The position numbers and the translations under genes are program-made. Below are positions 41,135 to 52,875 of a stretch of DNA of 64,000 nucleotides, piece after piece. This DNA comes from Thioploca sp. Its GTDB lineage: Bacteria; Pseudomonadota; Gammaproteobacteria; Beggiatoales; Beggiatoaceae. The DNA lies in the NCBI GenBank assembly GCA_012032555.1, contig JAAUSR010000004.1:1-64000 (forward strand), written 5' to 3'. How positions within the stretch are numbered: position 1 is the stretch's first letter; each line of letters starts with the position of its first letter. The notes under the pieces are model-generated. The model saw nothing but the letters and a program-made list of their open reading frames with translations, did no database searches and had not been told where the DNA came from.

Positions 41135-43803
41135 ATGAGTAAAGGGATAATTTGGCATTCAATAATAATTTTCTTCTTAATGCTGGCTTTACCGGCGAGT
41201 GGAGCAGAAGCAGATAGTTTTGTAGAACCGATTCTACAAGGCGATACTTTTTTTCAACAAGGGCAGACCCAACCAGCGATAACCATATGGGAAAAAAGTC
41301 TAACATCTCTTGATTGTACCAAGTATGGAGAACAATGTCTTGACCTGTTAACTCGGTTAGCACCGGCTTATCTTAAAAGTGAAATGCATACCAAGATGTT
41401 GGCGACACTGGTTCAAGCATTGTCATTGGTCGATCAAATTAAATCAGCTAAACGTCGTGCGCTGGTTTATAGTCAAGCCAGTGATGCGTGGTTATTGCTG
41501 GGGGAACGATTAGCAAACTGGCAACCACAACTTAATCAAATTGAACTATGGCAATCTTTGAATAAGCATGCCACTCATTCAGAAAATATACCCAACTATT
41601 TAGAACAAGCACTTTGGCTAGCAGAGGCTAGCGTTTCAGCGGCTCAACCAGCCAATTTACCCACCCTATTAGCGAATGCTTTCAACAGTAAAGGTAATGT
41701 GTTGATGGTCTTGGGAAAACGGTTAGAAAATCAAGAAAATATTGAAAGTGCCTGGCAAAAGTATTTTGAAGCCATTGCAGCCTATCAGAGTAGCCGCCAA
41801 GCTGCCGAGAAAGCAAATGATGATACCTTGGCTATTACCCCTTTTTTGAATGAATTAAAAGTAAAACTAGCCAGTATGGTACCTTGGAGTGAAATATTAA
41901 ATGCTATGGCAATCCTCCAGCAGCTCATTGAGAAACAACCTGACAGTAATGATAAAGCTAACTTTTGGCTTTCTTTTGGGCTATTGGCTTTAGATCTGTT
42001 ACAAACCAATGAATTTTTAGCAACAGAACGACAGAATGCGAAACAATTGTTAACAGATAAAGACAATCTCAGTCAAGAAGAACAACAGCAATTTGAAACC
42101 GTTGTAAAAGAAACCGGTTTGAATAAATCAGAACAGCAACATATTGTCTACCAAGCTTATTCAGCGTTTCAAAACAGTGCCCATATTGCGCAAACGTTAT
42201 CCAACACGCAGACCTTGTCTATGGCTTATGGCTATTTAGGGCAATTATATGAAAGGGAACAACGTTATACCGAAGCGTTGAGCTTAACTAAACAAGCGCT
42301 TTTCTTTGATAATCAACATTCAATCTCTCATACTGATTCAGATCAGAACAAAGAAGATATTCCTTTGGCCGGTCATTATTCTCACACGTTATATCGTTGG
42401 TATTGGCAACAAGGGCGAATTCTCCAAGCTTTAGACCATGATTTGGATCAGATTATAGCGGCATACCGTTTAGCTTCTCAAAATTTAACCCCGATTCAAC
42501 AATCTTTAGATAATGGTTATCGTCTCCCGGTCGGATTATTTGAGGAAGTGGTTAGACCCATTCACTATGGACTAGCTGATGTATTACTCCAAAAAGCAGA
42601 AAAAACGGCTAATGTTCAAGAGCAGCAACGCTTGCTAAAAGAAGCCATGACCACGATTGAATCTGTCAAAATCACCGAGCTCCAAGATTATTTGCAAGAT
42701 GATTGCGTGGTGGCGCTACGGGCAGAAACCCATTCGATACTCGATTATGATGAGTTAGATAAAAAATTACAACAAGAATTACAACACACTGCCATCCTTT
42801 ATCCCATTTCTTTAGCAAACCGATTAGTTTTACTGGTTAGTATTCAAGGGCATATTTTTCAATCAATAGTCGTTCCCGAAGGAATTGCTGAAGAAACGGT
42901 CCAAGATAGAATCAAAAATACCGCTTGGGACTTACGCTTACAACTCCAAACCCGACCCAATAATCATTTTTTATTTCCAGCCCAACAACTTTATAATTGG
43001 TTAATTAAACCGCTTGAAGATAAAGGTCAATTGCAAACGATTGATACTTTAGTGATTGTGCCAGATGGTAATCTGCGTATGATTCCTTTTGCCAGTTTAC
43101 ATGATGGTCAACAGTTTCTAATTGAAAAATATGCCATAGCTACCACGCCAGGCTTAACCCTAGTTGCACCGCGTAGTCCGCATTGGCAAGACAAAAAAAT
43201 GTTGTTAGTGGGTTTATCAGCTGCTAGACTGGAACATTCTCCCTTACCAAATGTTGACAAGGAACTCGATCATATTGCTTGTATAACCAATAACCTCTTT
43301 GTTAAAGAACGATTATTCAATGAAGATTTTTCACGTGCTCATTTGGTGGCTGCTTTGAAACAAAATCAATACTCGGTTATTCATGTTGCTACTCATGGTG
43401 AATTTAACGCCGATCCGCAAAAACCTATTTACTCTCTTACCATGAAAAGATTAAAATAAATGAGTTACAAGAAGCGATTGGTTTAGGGCGTTTTCGGAGT
43501 GATACCCCACTGGATTTATTAACTTTAAGTGCTTGTAAAACGGCAGTCGGTGATGATCGGGCTGCGCTGGGTTTAGCTGGGGTTGCTATTCAAGCCGGTG
43601 CCAGAAGTGCAATAGCGACCTTATGGTTTGTTGACGACGAGGCGACTTCGATTGCGATGAGTGAGTTTTATCAGCAACTGTTGAAACCCGGTATATCTAA
43701 AGCCAAAGCTTTACAAGAAACTCAAAAAAAGCTGCTCAAGATCAAACGTTATTGGCATCCTTCTTATTGGGCACCTTTTTTATTAATCGGTAATTGGTTA
43801 TAA
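41135..43803 (+). CDS. Secreted TPR protein with CHAT peptidase domain, frame broken near 43440
   Basis: A signal peptide (to about residue 24) is followed by a long helical TPR region (about 30-560) and a CHAT caspase-like domain. The His is in HVATHGEF (about residue 754). The first frame stops at 43459, but one base added near 43440 gives SLT-HEKIKINELQEAIGLG and carries on to the Cys motif LSACKTAVGDDRA, then AIATLWFVDDEAT and a stop at 43803. The mended product is about 889 residues, with a complete His-Cys dyad. CHAT proteins with signal peptides next to two-partner-secretion exoproteins recur in cyanobacteria and large sulfur bacteria. It may process the following exoprotein, which is inference. 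Confidence 0.85.
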
Positions 43804-43932
43804 ATAAGAGAGGAGGAGTTATTTTAAGGGGATGCTAGTTACCTTAGCGGTCATCATGGATTGTGACGAACAACATCATGATTCTAAAAGGGACTATAAT
43901 AATAACAGGGGCCATATCAAGAGTTAAACCGG

Positions 43933-46900
43933 ATGAAATTTCAATCGCTATTCATAATGATTTTGTTAATCAATAGCTTAAATTTAAAAGCTGAAATTAC
44001 CCTAGATGGCACACTCGGACACAGTGGTGTACTACAAGGTCCTGATTATTCCATTGAAGCTGACTTAGGGCAACAAGTGGGTAGTAATTTATTTCACAGT
44101 TTTCATGACTTTAACCTCAATAAACCCGAAAGTGCAACTTTTTTAGGGCCTAATAGCATCACCAATATTATCAGTCGTGTTACCGGCGGGAATCCATCAA
44201 ATATTGATGGGTTAATCCATTCTACCATTCCTAATGCGGACATGTATTTTCTTAATCCGTATGGCATTATGTTTGGCCCCAATGCCCGATTGGAGGTTCA
44301 AGGGAGTTTTCATGCGAGTACTGCCCATTATGTGCGTTTAGGTGAAGAAGGGCGCTTTGATGCTCGCCAACCGAGTGAAAGTCTTTTAACGGCTGCACCA
44401 GTAGAGGCATTTGGTTTTCTGAATAGCAAGGTTGCGCCTCTTTCAGTAGAAGGGTTAGGAGAAATTGCCGAAACTAATGATAAAATCGGGTTGAGAGTGC
44501 TAGATAGGAAAACGTTGTCATTAATTGGTGGTGAGATTGAAATAGGGATGGGTACTTTTTTTAAAACGGTAACGATTGATGATAAAGGCAATGAATCAAA
44601 TGAAATTAACAATTTACCTAGTATTTCTGCGCCTTACGGTCGAATTAACTTAGCCGCTGTTGCCTCCCAAGGTGAAGTTAAGTTAGGTGGGGATTTTATA
44701 GACATGTCATCATTTAGCCAATTGGCTGATATATCTATCAAAGAAAAATCATTGCTGCAAACTACTGGTGAAGGTGGTGGCAGTATTTTTATTCGTGGCG
44801 GACAATTTGTGGTTGATGACAGTGCACTTAAGGCTAAAACTCGGGGTAGTCAAGATGGTGGCAAGATTAGTCTAAGAGCAGATAAAGTTTCACTGCTTAA
44901 AGGTGCTATTATTAATAGTTTTACAGAAGGTATAGGGAAAGGTTCTGATATTAATGTATGGGCTACCGATTCTATTATTATTACTGGTGAAAATGCTGAA
45001 CATACTCAAGAAAGTTCTATTGTTAGTGGATTAGCATCTTTAATTGGTTCACCTGAACAGACTGATGAGAATTTAGGTGATGCTGGAGATATTTATTTAA
45101 AAGCTAAAAACATTGTCATTAAAGATGGTGGTGGGATTACTACTAGTACTGATACATCTAGCAGGGGAGGTAGTTTAACCATTAAAGCCGATGAAACATT
45201 CTCAGTTAGTGGTGATGGAAAAAGATGGGAGAAAAAGAGAAATTCATGGGATGGTAGTTATATTGCTTCATCTACTTATAGTAAAAAAGAAAATGCCGGT
45301 GATGCCGGTGAAATTTCAATCGACGCAAAAAATATTTCATTTTTAGATGGTAGCTATATTTATTCGGTGAAGGCCAAGGTAAAGGTGGAATAGTTGAACT
45401 AAAAGCTTCAGAAAGCGTCACATTTGCAGGCAAAAAAATAGTAGTAACTATCCCACACGAGTTTATATTAGTACATTAAATGAAGGAAGTAATGCCGGTA
45501 GTTTTTCAATAGATGCTCAAAAAATCTCATTCAAAGAAGATGCTTATATTGATTCAAGTACCAAGGGGAAAGGTCAAGGAGGGAATATTAAGCTTAAAGC
45601 TGCTGATAGTATTAATTTTAATAATGCTTATATTGATGGTAATGCAAATGGCGAAGGAAATGCCGGCCAAATTGACCTTGATGCTCCTAAAATTACTCTA
45701 GATGAAAGCTATATATCAAGTGACAATAATGGTATTGGTACCGGAGGAACAATTACTATTAATGCATCGGAACAACTTGAACTTATTGATCAACGTATTT
45801 TTAGAAAACAGGAAGACATTAAGATAGAAACTTCAATTCAAGCAAATACTTCTTCTGGTAGTGGGAAGGGTGGCTCTATTTTTATTGAGACCGGACAATT
45901 GAAACTAACCAGTGCGAATATACTTTCCCAAACTTTGGGTGAAGGAGGGGGTGGCGAAATTTTAATTAAAGCAAACCATATTGATCTACTTAATGGGAGT
46001 GCAATTAGTACCTCTACTCTTAAATCTGATGGTCAAGGTGGTAATATTAATATTGAAGTCACTGATACACTGGAGCTTTCCGGTTCTAGGCAGGGGTTTG
46101 TAGGTGGTTATAATAATAATAATATTTTTGAAAATGTACAAAGTGGTTTTGGAAGTGTGACGTTTGGAGGAGGTAATGGGGGTACAATTGAAATCACAGC
46201 GAATAATTTAGTTGTAAATGGCGCTAGCATTGGTACAGCAACTATGGGTTCGGGTAAGGCTGGTAATATGAAGATTACGGTAAATAATTTATCTTTAAAA
46301 GGTGGTGGTACCTTAACAAATGGCAATGGTGCTTTCATTGGTGAAAAATTGTTTATAGGAACTGGAAATGGTGGTGAAACTAATGTTAGTGCCAAAGAAA
46401 AAATTATCATTGAAGGCCGTAATCAAATTTATTCAAGCAGTATAACTAGTAATACTTTTTCTAGCGGTAAAGGTGGTAATATTAATATAGAAACTGACAG
46501 ACTCGTTTTAGGTGATAAAGGTACTATTTCTGCAAATAGCATAGATATTAACCAAGGTGGTATTGGTCCACTTTTACGTGAAAAGGGTTTTCTAAAGAGC
46601 AGTATAAATATTGACAACAATGGTACCGGTGAAGGTGGTAGTATTAATATACAAGCTGATAACATCATTCTTCATAATGATAGCAATATTTCTGCGAACA
46701 GTATAGGTATCCTTCAGCTTGTTAAAGATGGTTATATGAATCTATCAGTTGATAGTCTACTAATTGGTGATAATCTAATCATGGATGGTAATATTAAAAA
46801 TAGTCAACTTGTTGGCAATGCTGGAAATATTAAATTAACCGTAGGGCAATTATCCTTAACAAATCAAGCAGCAATCTCAGCAAATGCCCAAGCAAGTGCT

Positions 46901-47362
46901 GGTGGTAACATTAATCTTACTTCTCCCGGTTATCTCTATCTAAAAGACAGCTATATAACCACCAACGTCAAAGAAAAAGGTAATGGTGGTAATATAAAAC
47001 TAAATCCTGAATTCATCGTCCTAGACAGCGGCAAAATACTTTCTCTATCTCAACAGGGCGATGGTGGTAAAATCAATATTAGTCTTACCGGCCTTTACAA
47101 TTTTTCGCAAGGTAATTTAGAAGAGTTCATCAATGCTAAATCCTCTGGTGGCGGAATAGATGGCGAGGTTAATATTAACTATGCAGATACTCGTTTAACC
47201 GAAAATTTATTAGCTCTATCTACTGAGTTTGATGCAAGTAACCAACTTCAAACGCCTTGCGGTGCTAAGCTTGCTGAAAACTTGAGTAGTTTGGTGATGG
47301 TACCCAGCGAAGGTGTTACCAATGCACCGAACGACTTGCTCCCAAATAGCCCTTATTGCTAA
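43933..47362 (+). CDS. Two-partner-secretion exoprotein (filamentous haemagglutinin-like), two frame breaks
   Basis: A signal peptide (to about residue 20) is followed by the TPS secretion domain (about 25-150) with FHSFHDFNLNKPESATF, NIISRVTGG and FLNPYGIMFGPNARLEV. Then comes a long beta-helix with recurring GGxI-L-A and GNGGNI motifs. The first frame ends at 45393; adding one base to gg at 45366-45367 continues GEGQGKGGIVELKA, and one more A in the seven at 45432-45438 leads to YPTRVYISTLNEGSN and on to 47362. The mended length is about 1143 residues with a TPCGAKLAENLS end found in similar proteins. The matching TpsB transporter is not in the window. Confidence 0.85.
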
Positions 47363-47408
47363 AACCATCGACTCTAAGAGTCGCAACTGCTATGAAAAAC
47401 CAAGAGAC

Positions 47409-47600
47409 GACAACAACCAAACCTTCGATATCAACTATTGCCCTTATGACAGAATGCCAACCCAAGAAATCAGCTACCCATAGGCTTAAAATAATGAAAA
47501 AAATAGTGTGATTCCTAAGCAGTTGTTTTAAGATTATTCTAAAAGAAGATGAGTTATGAAAATTTTTTTCAATTAGATGTTAGTCATTGCTTTATTGAGA
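47409..47600 (+). repeat. Degenerate direct repeat, copy 1, left of the toxin-antitoxin pair
   Basis: aaccaaaccttcgatatcaa and cttatgacagaa are nearly repeated at 48.23-48.28 kb. The end, about 47550-47595, imitates the first codons of the OppA-like gene (ATGAGTTATGAAAATTTTTT against its ATGAGAAGTTATGAAAAAAT). Confidence 0.65.
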
Positions 47601-47610
47601 ATATTACATT

Positions 47611-47859
47611 ATGAATTTCTCAACATTATTGCAGAATGTCCAATTCGTGACGGATGCACAAGGTCACACGCAAGCCGTTCAAATTGATTGGCATACTTGG
47701 GAAGCACTCATGGCTTACCTTGAAGAAGTTGCTATTGAAGAAGAGGCTACCGAGGAATTGTTAGCCATACCCAATTTGCTTGAAGCGATTGAACAATCCA
47801 AACAACGTGTCAAAGCTGGAGAATTCATCCGTTATCAAGATTTAAAACGTGAGGTATGA
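47611..47859 (+). CDS. Antitoxin, RelB/Phd-like
   Basis: The 82-residue acidic protein (VTDAQGHTQAVQIDWHTWEALMAYL, split as an N-terminal beta hairpin and helix) overlaps the RelE-like toxin gene by 11 bases. Such small acidic proteins with an AVQIDW strand are typical antitoxins and probably repress their own promoter. Confidence 0.75.
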   Translation: MNFSTLLQNVQFVTDAQGHTQAVQIDWHTWEALMAYLEEVAIEEEATEELLAIPNLLEAIEQSKQRVKAGEFIRYQDLKREV

Positions 47860-48112
47860 ACTCAGATTTGATAAAGATGCCGCACAAGTCTATCGCCAAG
47901 CTGACAGATTGATGGTAAAACGATTTAATCGTTGTTTTGAGTACTTGCGCGAAAATCCTTTCACTCATCCTAATATCAAAGCACTTACGGGTACTTTAAG
48001 TGGTCTTTACCGTTACCGAATTGGTGATTGGCGGATAATTTATGAGATTCTTGTTGAAGAACAAGCAATTAATATTTTGCAGATTGTTCATAGAAGCAAT
48101 GCTTATCGTTAG
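47849..48112 (+). CDS. RelE/ParE-type toxin
   Basis: The 87-residue basic protein has the RelE/ParE fold pattern: YELRFDKDAAQVYRQ helix, HPNIKALTGTLSGLYRYRIGDWRIIYEI core and a final IVHRSNAYR strand (with the common HR.Y ending). RelE kin cut mRNA on the ribosome; ParE kin poison gyrase. The core RYRIGDWRI fits the RelE side. It is translated from within the antitoxin gene. Confidence 0.85.
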   Translation: MRYELRFDKDAAQVYRQADRLMVKRFNRCFEYLRENPFTHPNIKALTGTLSGLYRYRIGDWRIIYEILVEEQAINILQIVHRSNAYR

Positions 48113-48513
48113 GTTGAGATCATCTTGCTCGTTACCAATAACCAGTTGGAATTTGGTAATGCTTGTTGGTCAAGCTTGGCTTGAAGTGAAGCCTAGCACA
48201 CAGACACTAGCCAGCCTCGTTTGGTAGCAAGCCAACCAAACCTTCAGTACCAACAGTTGCCTTTATGACAGAAGGACAGCTTAAGAGATTAGCTCTTCAG
48301 AAGTTTCAAGCAGTGAAAAAAAGTAGCATGATTCCAGAGCAGTTATTTTGAGGTTATTCCAAAAAATTAAAATACTACCAATAGGGTAACTATAAAGAAT
48401 TTTTCCTACCTTGTTATTAATTGGCAAGGGGGTAGTGCTAGATAAGTAGTGATTCTCTTCTACTTGGCTTAACACCACCGGCAAGGGGTCATAAAATTTT
48501 AATAAAACGAAAA
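48113..48513. repeat. Spacer with direct repeat, copy 2
   Basis: The part 48225-48370 (gccaaccaaaccttcagtac, ctttatgacagaa, gcagtgaaaaaaagtagc, gagcagttattttgaggtta) is an imperfect copy of 47430-47545. After an insertion of about 140 bases it meets the real start of the OppA-like gene. It has no gene. Confidence 0.6.
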
Positions 48514-50340
48514 ATGAGAAGTTATGAAAAAATTTTTCAGATGATGTTAATCATTTTATGGTTTTCAGCCACAATCATAACGGGTTGTAACAAGCAAATT
48601 CATAATCCCGAAATGGATTCAAATGAATTATTACCAACTGCGGTTGACCAAGATTGTGATGGTGATTACCAAACACTTCAAAACCGCAAACCCTGTTTAA
48701 GACTAGCTTTAAGTCAAGCCTTTGGTGATATTGATCCGGGCTTAGCGCGTGATACGAGCCAAGCTGAGATAGTTGAACAATTGTTTCTTGGATTAACGGA
48801 CTTTCAAAGGCAGGCAGACGGTTCTTATCACGTGGTAGGAGAATTAGCGACTGATTGGCAATCAACTGAAAATAATACAGTTTATACCTTCAATCTTCGC
48901 CACGATGTTTCCTGGGTTAAATGTGAAAATAAGGAAAAAGAAAAGTGTATCTCTTGGCGTTCAGAAGAACCCGTAACAGCTCACGATATTGTTTGGGCTA
49001 TTCGACGTAACTTGTTAGTTAATCAAGATGCACCGTTAGGATATATCAACAACGCTATCACTATACTTGAATACCTCAAACAAAATCAAATACAAACAGA
49101 AAATTTTCTTAAAACGGGAAATATTTCTAGTGAAAATGGCATATTGTCTTTAGGTGTTCACGCCATTGATGATTATAAGGTTGAGTTTATCCTTGAACAA
49201 GCCTATACCAATTTTCCTAGTTTAGTGAGTGTAGCGGCTTATCGTCCTTTGCCTCGTCATGTTATTGAGAAATACAAAAACCAATGGACCGAATTAGATA
49301 ATATTCAAACGAATAGTTCTTATGTGCTAGCTGAGTGGCAAAAAGGAAATGACATTATCTTGGAAAAAAATCCTCATTACTATGATGCTAACCACGTTAA
49401 CATTCTAAAAGTACATTACTACATCATTCCAGAAACGGAGTTAGGCTTAACTCTGTATAAAAATAATGCCCTGGATATTTTAGGCGGTTCGTATCTTGAA
49501 TTACCCATGGCAGAAATTTACCATATTAAAACCGATCCACTCTTGGCCGTTGATCTGAAAAAAGGCCCTCAAGCGTGTACGGCATGGTATGGTATTAACA
49601 CACAACGACCACCCACAAACAACCGATTAATTCGTGAGGCGTTGGCTGCTGCTATTGATAAACAACTGTTAATTGATACGATTATTCAGGAAAATAATCC
49701 GGCAAAAACATTAGTTCATCCTAGCAGTATCGATTCGATTGATCCCAAAGTAAATGTAGGCATTTCATTTGCGCTAGAACAAGCTAATACAAAGCTGAAA
49801 GAATATAAAAAAGCTCATCTACACCAAAAAATACCCCCAATTGTTTTAGCATATGATCGTAATGATGATATCAGTAAGATCACTCGTGGCGTTCAAACAT
49901 TACTCACCTATTACTTAAAAGGTATCGACTTTCAGGTAAAGGCAATCGATGCAAGTATTTACGATGAGCAAATCATCCCTCTCCAGCCAGAAACAACACC
50001 ACATCTATTTTGGTTTAATCTTTGTTCTGATTATTTTGATCCCTACAATTGGTTAGGTCTTTTCCATTCTCAACAAGGTTTAAATTGGTTAAGTGGGGAC
50101 AAAAGTGTGTTATTCGATAAAATATTAGATGAAGCGTACCAAATGGATGATCCCAACGAACGGCAAAAGAAATACCGTCAAGCAGAACAAATCCTGATAC
50201 AAGAAGAAATAGCCGTTATTCCCCTTTATTTTAATTACGCCAACATATTAGTGAAACCATACATTGTCGGTTGGTATAACATGCCAATAGGGGGTCAACA
50301 TATTCGTGATTGGGCGTTGGAAAAATCGATAGATAGGTAA
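48514..50340 (+). CDS. OppA-like peptide-binding lipoprotein, orphan
   Basis: The 608-residue protein has a lipoprotein signal with lipobox ITGC (Cys25) and the SBP family 5 fold: LRLALSQAFGDIDPGLARD, TAHDIVWAIRRNL, NNRLIREALAAAIDK and a final IPLYFNYANILV. It would be anchored in a membrane facing the periplasm and bind oligopeptides or similar ligands. No oppBCDF permease or ATPase lies near. Six bases separate it from the binding-protein/channel fusion gene, so the two are very probably one operon. A role in presenting ligand to the channel is inference. Confidence 0.85.
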   Translation: MRSYEKIFQMMLIILWFSATIITGCNKQIHNPEMDSNELLPTAVDQDCDGDYQTLQNRKPCLRLALSQAFGDIDPGLARDTSQAEIVEQLFLGLTDFQRQADGSYHVVGELATDWQSTENNTVYTFNLRHDVSWVKCENKEKEKCISWRSEEPVTAHDIVWAIRRNLLVNQDAPLGYINNAITILEYLKQNQIQTENFLKTGNISSENGILSLGVHAIDDYKVEFILEQAYTNFPSLVSVAAYRPLPRHVIEKYKNQWTELDNIQTNSSYVLAEWQKGNDIILEKNPHYYDANHVNILKVHYYIIPETELGLTLYKNNALDILGGSYLELPMAEIYHIKTDPLLAVDLKKGPQACTAWYGINTQRPPTNNRLIREALAAAIDKQLLIDTIIQENNPAKTLVHPSSIDSIDPKVNVGISFALEQANTKLKEYKKAHLHQKIPPIVLAYDRNDDISKITRGVQTLLTYYLKGIDFQVKAIDASIYDEQIIPLQPETTPHLFWFNLCSDYFDPYNWLGLFHSQQGLNWLSGDKSVLFDKILDEAYQMDDPNERQKKYRQAEQILIQEEIAVIPLYFNYANILVKPYIVGWYNMPIGGQHIRDWALEKSIDR

Positions 50341-50346
50341 ATAATT

Positions 50347-52790
50347 ATGAAAATAATATATGGGCTGATTTTCCTAGTGGCGATAGGAGTTATTTTAATA
50401 ATAGGATACCGCTTTTTTAATAAGGATACAATTTATATTGCTGTCGCTGGACCTTTAACTGGAGATAATGCATTTTACGGCAAAACCATGCTTCAAGGCG
50501 TTGATCTTTATCTTGAGAAAATCAATCAAGCAGGCGGTATTTATGGCAAGCAGGTTAAACGACTCCAGTTTGATGACGGTGGCAGAAGATGCGATAGGGT
50601 ACCACCGAACGATCCAGCACCAAGAAAATGCGCGAAAGAAGTGGCCAACCAAATAAGTATCAGCCCCGCCCTAGCTGTCATCGGTCACTATAGCAGTGAA
50701 CCCTCATTAGAAGCAGCCGAAGTTTATAAGAGTAAGGGTATTCCGGTAATTACCAGCACGGCAACAGCCGATGATATCACTAAAGATAACCCGTGGTATT
50801 TTCGGGTGACTTTTAAAGATAGTGATCAAGCGGCAGTGATAGCTAACTATGCACATAAAATACTGGGTTATAAAGCATCCTATATATTTTATGATAATGA
50901 CTCTTATGGCCGTGGACTTAAAAAATCATTTAGTAATACCGCTTCTAAAATTGGGTTAAAGATCCAAAATGAGCACAAATGGGGCTTTGACCAAGAGCAA
51001 GATAACAGTTTTAAAAACAATCTTAACCAGATGATTGAGACATTAAAAACGTTTGATGAAAAAGAGGGTATTCTGTTTCTAGCTACCCATCCCACTGAAG
51101 CAATAAAAGTTATCAGGGAATTAAGGCGTTTACCCTATAAATTACCCATTATTAGCACAGATGCATTATCGAGTAGTGGTTTTAGAAAAATATTAAATCG
51201 CTATCCACAAGAAAAAGCGTTCCCAGGTTATTATACCGATGGTATCTATGTCGCCTCCCCTTTTCTGCTGGATATTGCCGGTAGGCAAGCTCAATATTTT
51301 TACCAACAATATAAAAAGAAATACCAAATGGAGAAAGACAGAGAGACAGATATAGGTATTTCTGTCGTAACCCCAGCTTTATATTATGATGCCACGATGG
51401 TTGCTGTTGAGGCGATTAAGCAAATGTTAGCACCCCAAGAAGGAACCGAAGTAGCAACTCATCTTGAAGATCAACGTAAACAAGTGAGGAATCACTTACG
51501 CCAGTTATCTCGATTAGAAAATGCGGTAGAAGGTGTCACGGGTTCTCTTTATTTTGACAGCAATGGTGATGCGATTAAATCTATTCCCATCGGGATTTAT
51601 AATAAAGGTAAACCGGTCACCGCTTGGTATCAATACCAACCTTTGACTGCTATGCCAGAAGCCAACAACCTCTTGCGAAATATTTTGAATAATAACATTA
51701 TCCAAGTAAATGATAAGTTCATGCAGAAAGCCCAAGTTGTTTATACTGGAATAGATTTTAATGATATTAGTGAACTTGACCTTAACCAATCTACTTATAA
51801 AGCTGATTTTTATGTTTGGTTTCGTTTTCTGCAACCCAATAAAACGCAACAACATTTTGATTATATTGATTTTATCAATATTTTTGATCCCAAAGATAAT
51901 GATATAAAAAAGGCAGTCCTTTAAAACCGGAAGAATATTTACCTGAAAAAGGTTCTAAACTTGATAAAGTCATTATAAACGCTTATCGATTCAAAACGCA
52001 GTTCAAAATCGACTTTGATCTTCATGATTATCCTTTGGATCAACAAATTTTACCTATCCGATTTCGCCACAATCACTTGACAACTGATAAACTGATTTAT
52101 GTTGTCGATAGAGACGGTATGACGTTAGATGAAACTAAAACTAAAATACATGAGGTTTTTCCGGGTTGGAAAGTAGTTGATAAGGGCATTTCATTTTTTC
52201 AAGATACCCAGAAAAACGATTCTACCTTGGGGAATCCGAAACAGTTTAACTTAAAAAAACGACTGGAGTACTCGCAATTCAACGTGGAAATCGAAATTGA
52301 ACGACATGTATTGGGCTTTCTGTTAAAAACGTTATTGCCAACGCTGTTTGTATTAGGGTTAGGATATGCCGTTTATTTCACCTATGTGTTTGCTATTAAA
52401 ATGGCACTGAGCATGAATCTAATCATCTCCACTTCGCTGTTTCATTTAAAACTAGCTTCTTCTGCATTGAGTGCAGTGGAATACACTGTTTTGATTGAAT
52501 ATGTTTTTTACATTGTCTATTTACTGGGCATATTTGGTGTGATTACTTCTCTCATTATTGATAAAGAAGAATTAAAAGTGAAAACAATGAAAGATAAGCT
52601 TGATGAATTGCGGAAAGACGACGAATTTTCAAAAGACGAATTTTCAAAAGAAGAAATCGAACGGATTGAGAAAACAACTAATCGAAGTAAATTGTTAATC
52701 AATCGTATTGAATGGGCCGGAAAGATAGGATACCCTGTGGTAGTGGTGTTGGTTATAGCCGGGGTATGGATATTTTATCAGTACCGATAA
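50347..52790 (+). CDS. Type I periplasmic binding protein fused to a pentameric ligand-gated ion channel, frame break at 51906-51912
   Basis: An N-terminal membrane segment (residues 4-22) leads to a LivJ/ANF-receptor-like domain (about 30-430): VAGPLTGDNAFYGKTMLQG, GHYSSEPSLEAAEVYKSKGI, YDNDSYGRGLKKSF. From about 470 starts a channel extracellular domain: VVYTGIDFNDISELDLNQ, then KADFYVWFRFLQ. The first frame ends at 51924. In the -1 frame the reading stays open without a start codon through FKIDFDLHDYPLDQQ, the Cys-loop counterpart with its Pro and without cysteines, to a stop at 52790. Four membrane segments follow at about 655-680 (with the M1 Pro in LLPTLF), 683-705, 712-737 and 793-812, with a charged M3-M4 loop. 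The joined protein is about 814 residues. Prokaryotic pLGICs with extra N-terminal domains are known. Confidence 0.85.
51906..51912 (+). other. Slippery heptamer A AAA AAG at the domain joint
   Basis: In the reading frame of the binding domain the codons are ata aaa aag gca gtc ctt taa. The last a of ata plus aaa aag is the heptamer used for -1 frameshifting in E. coli dnaX. A -1 slip here continues ggc agt cct tta into the channel domain. I see no strong downstream stem or upstream Shine-Dalgarno stimulator, and a missing A in the run of six would have the same effect. Confidence 0.5.
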
Positions 52791-52875
52791 TTAATTCACT
52801 GAGGTTACACAGCTTGCGTAGCTAGCACATCACTAGAGCGTGGGAAGGAGAGAACTCACCGTAACAGAATCTCTA

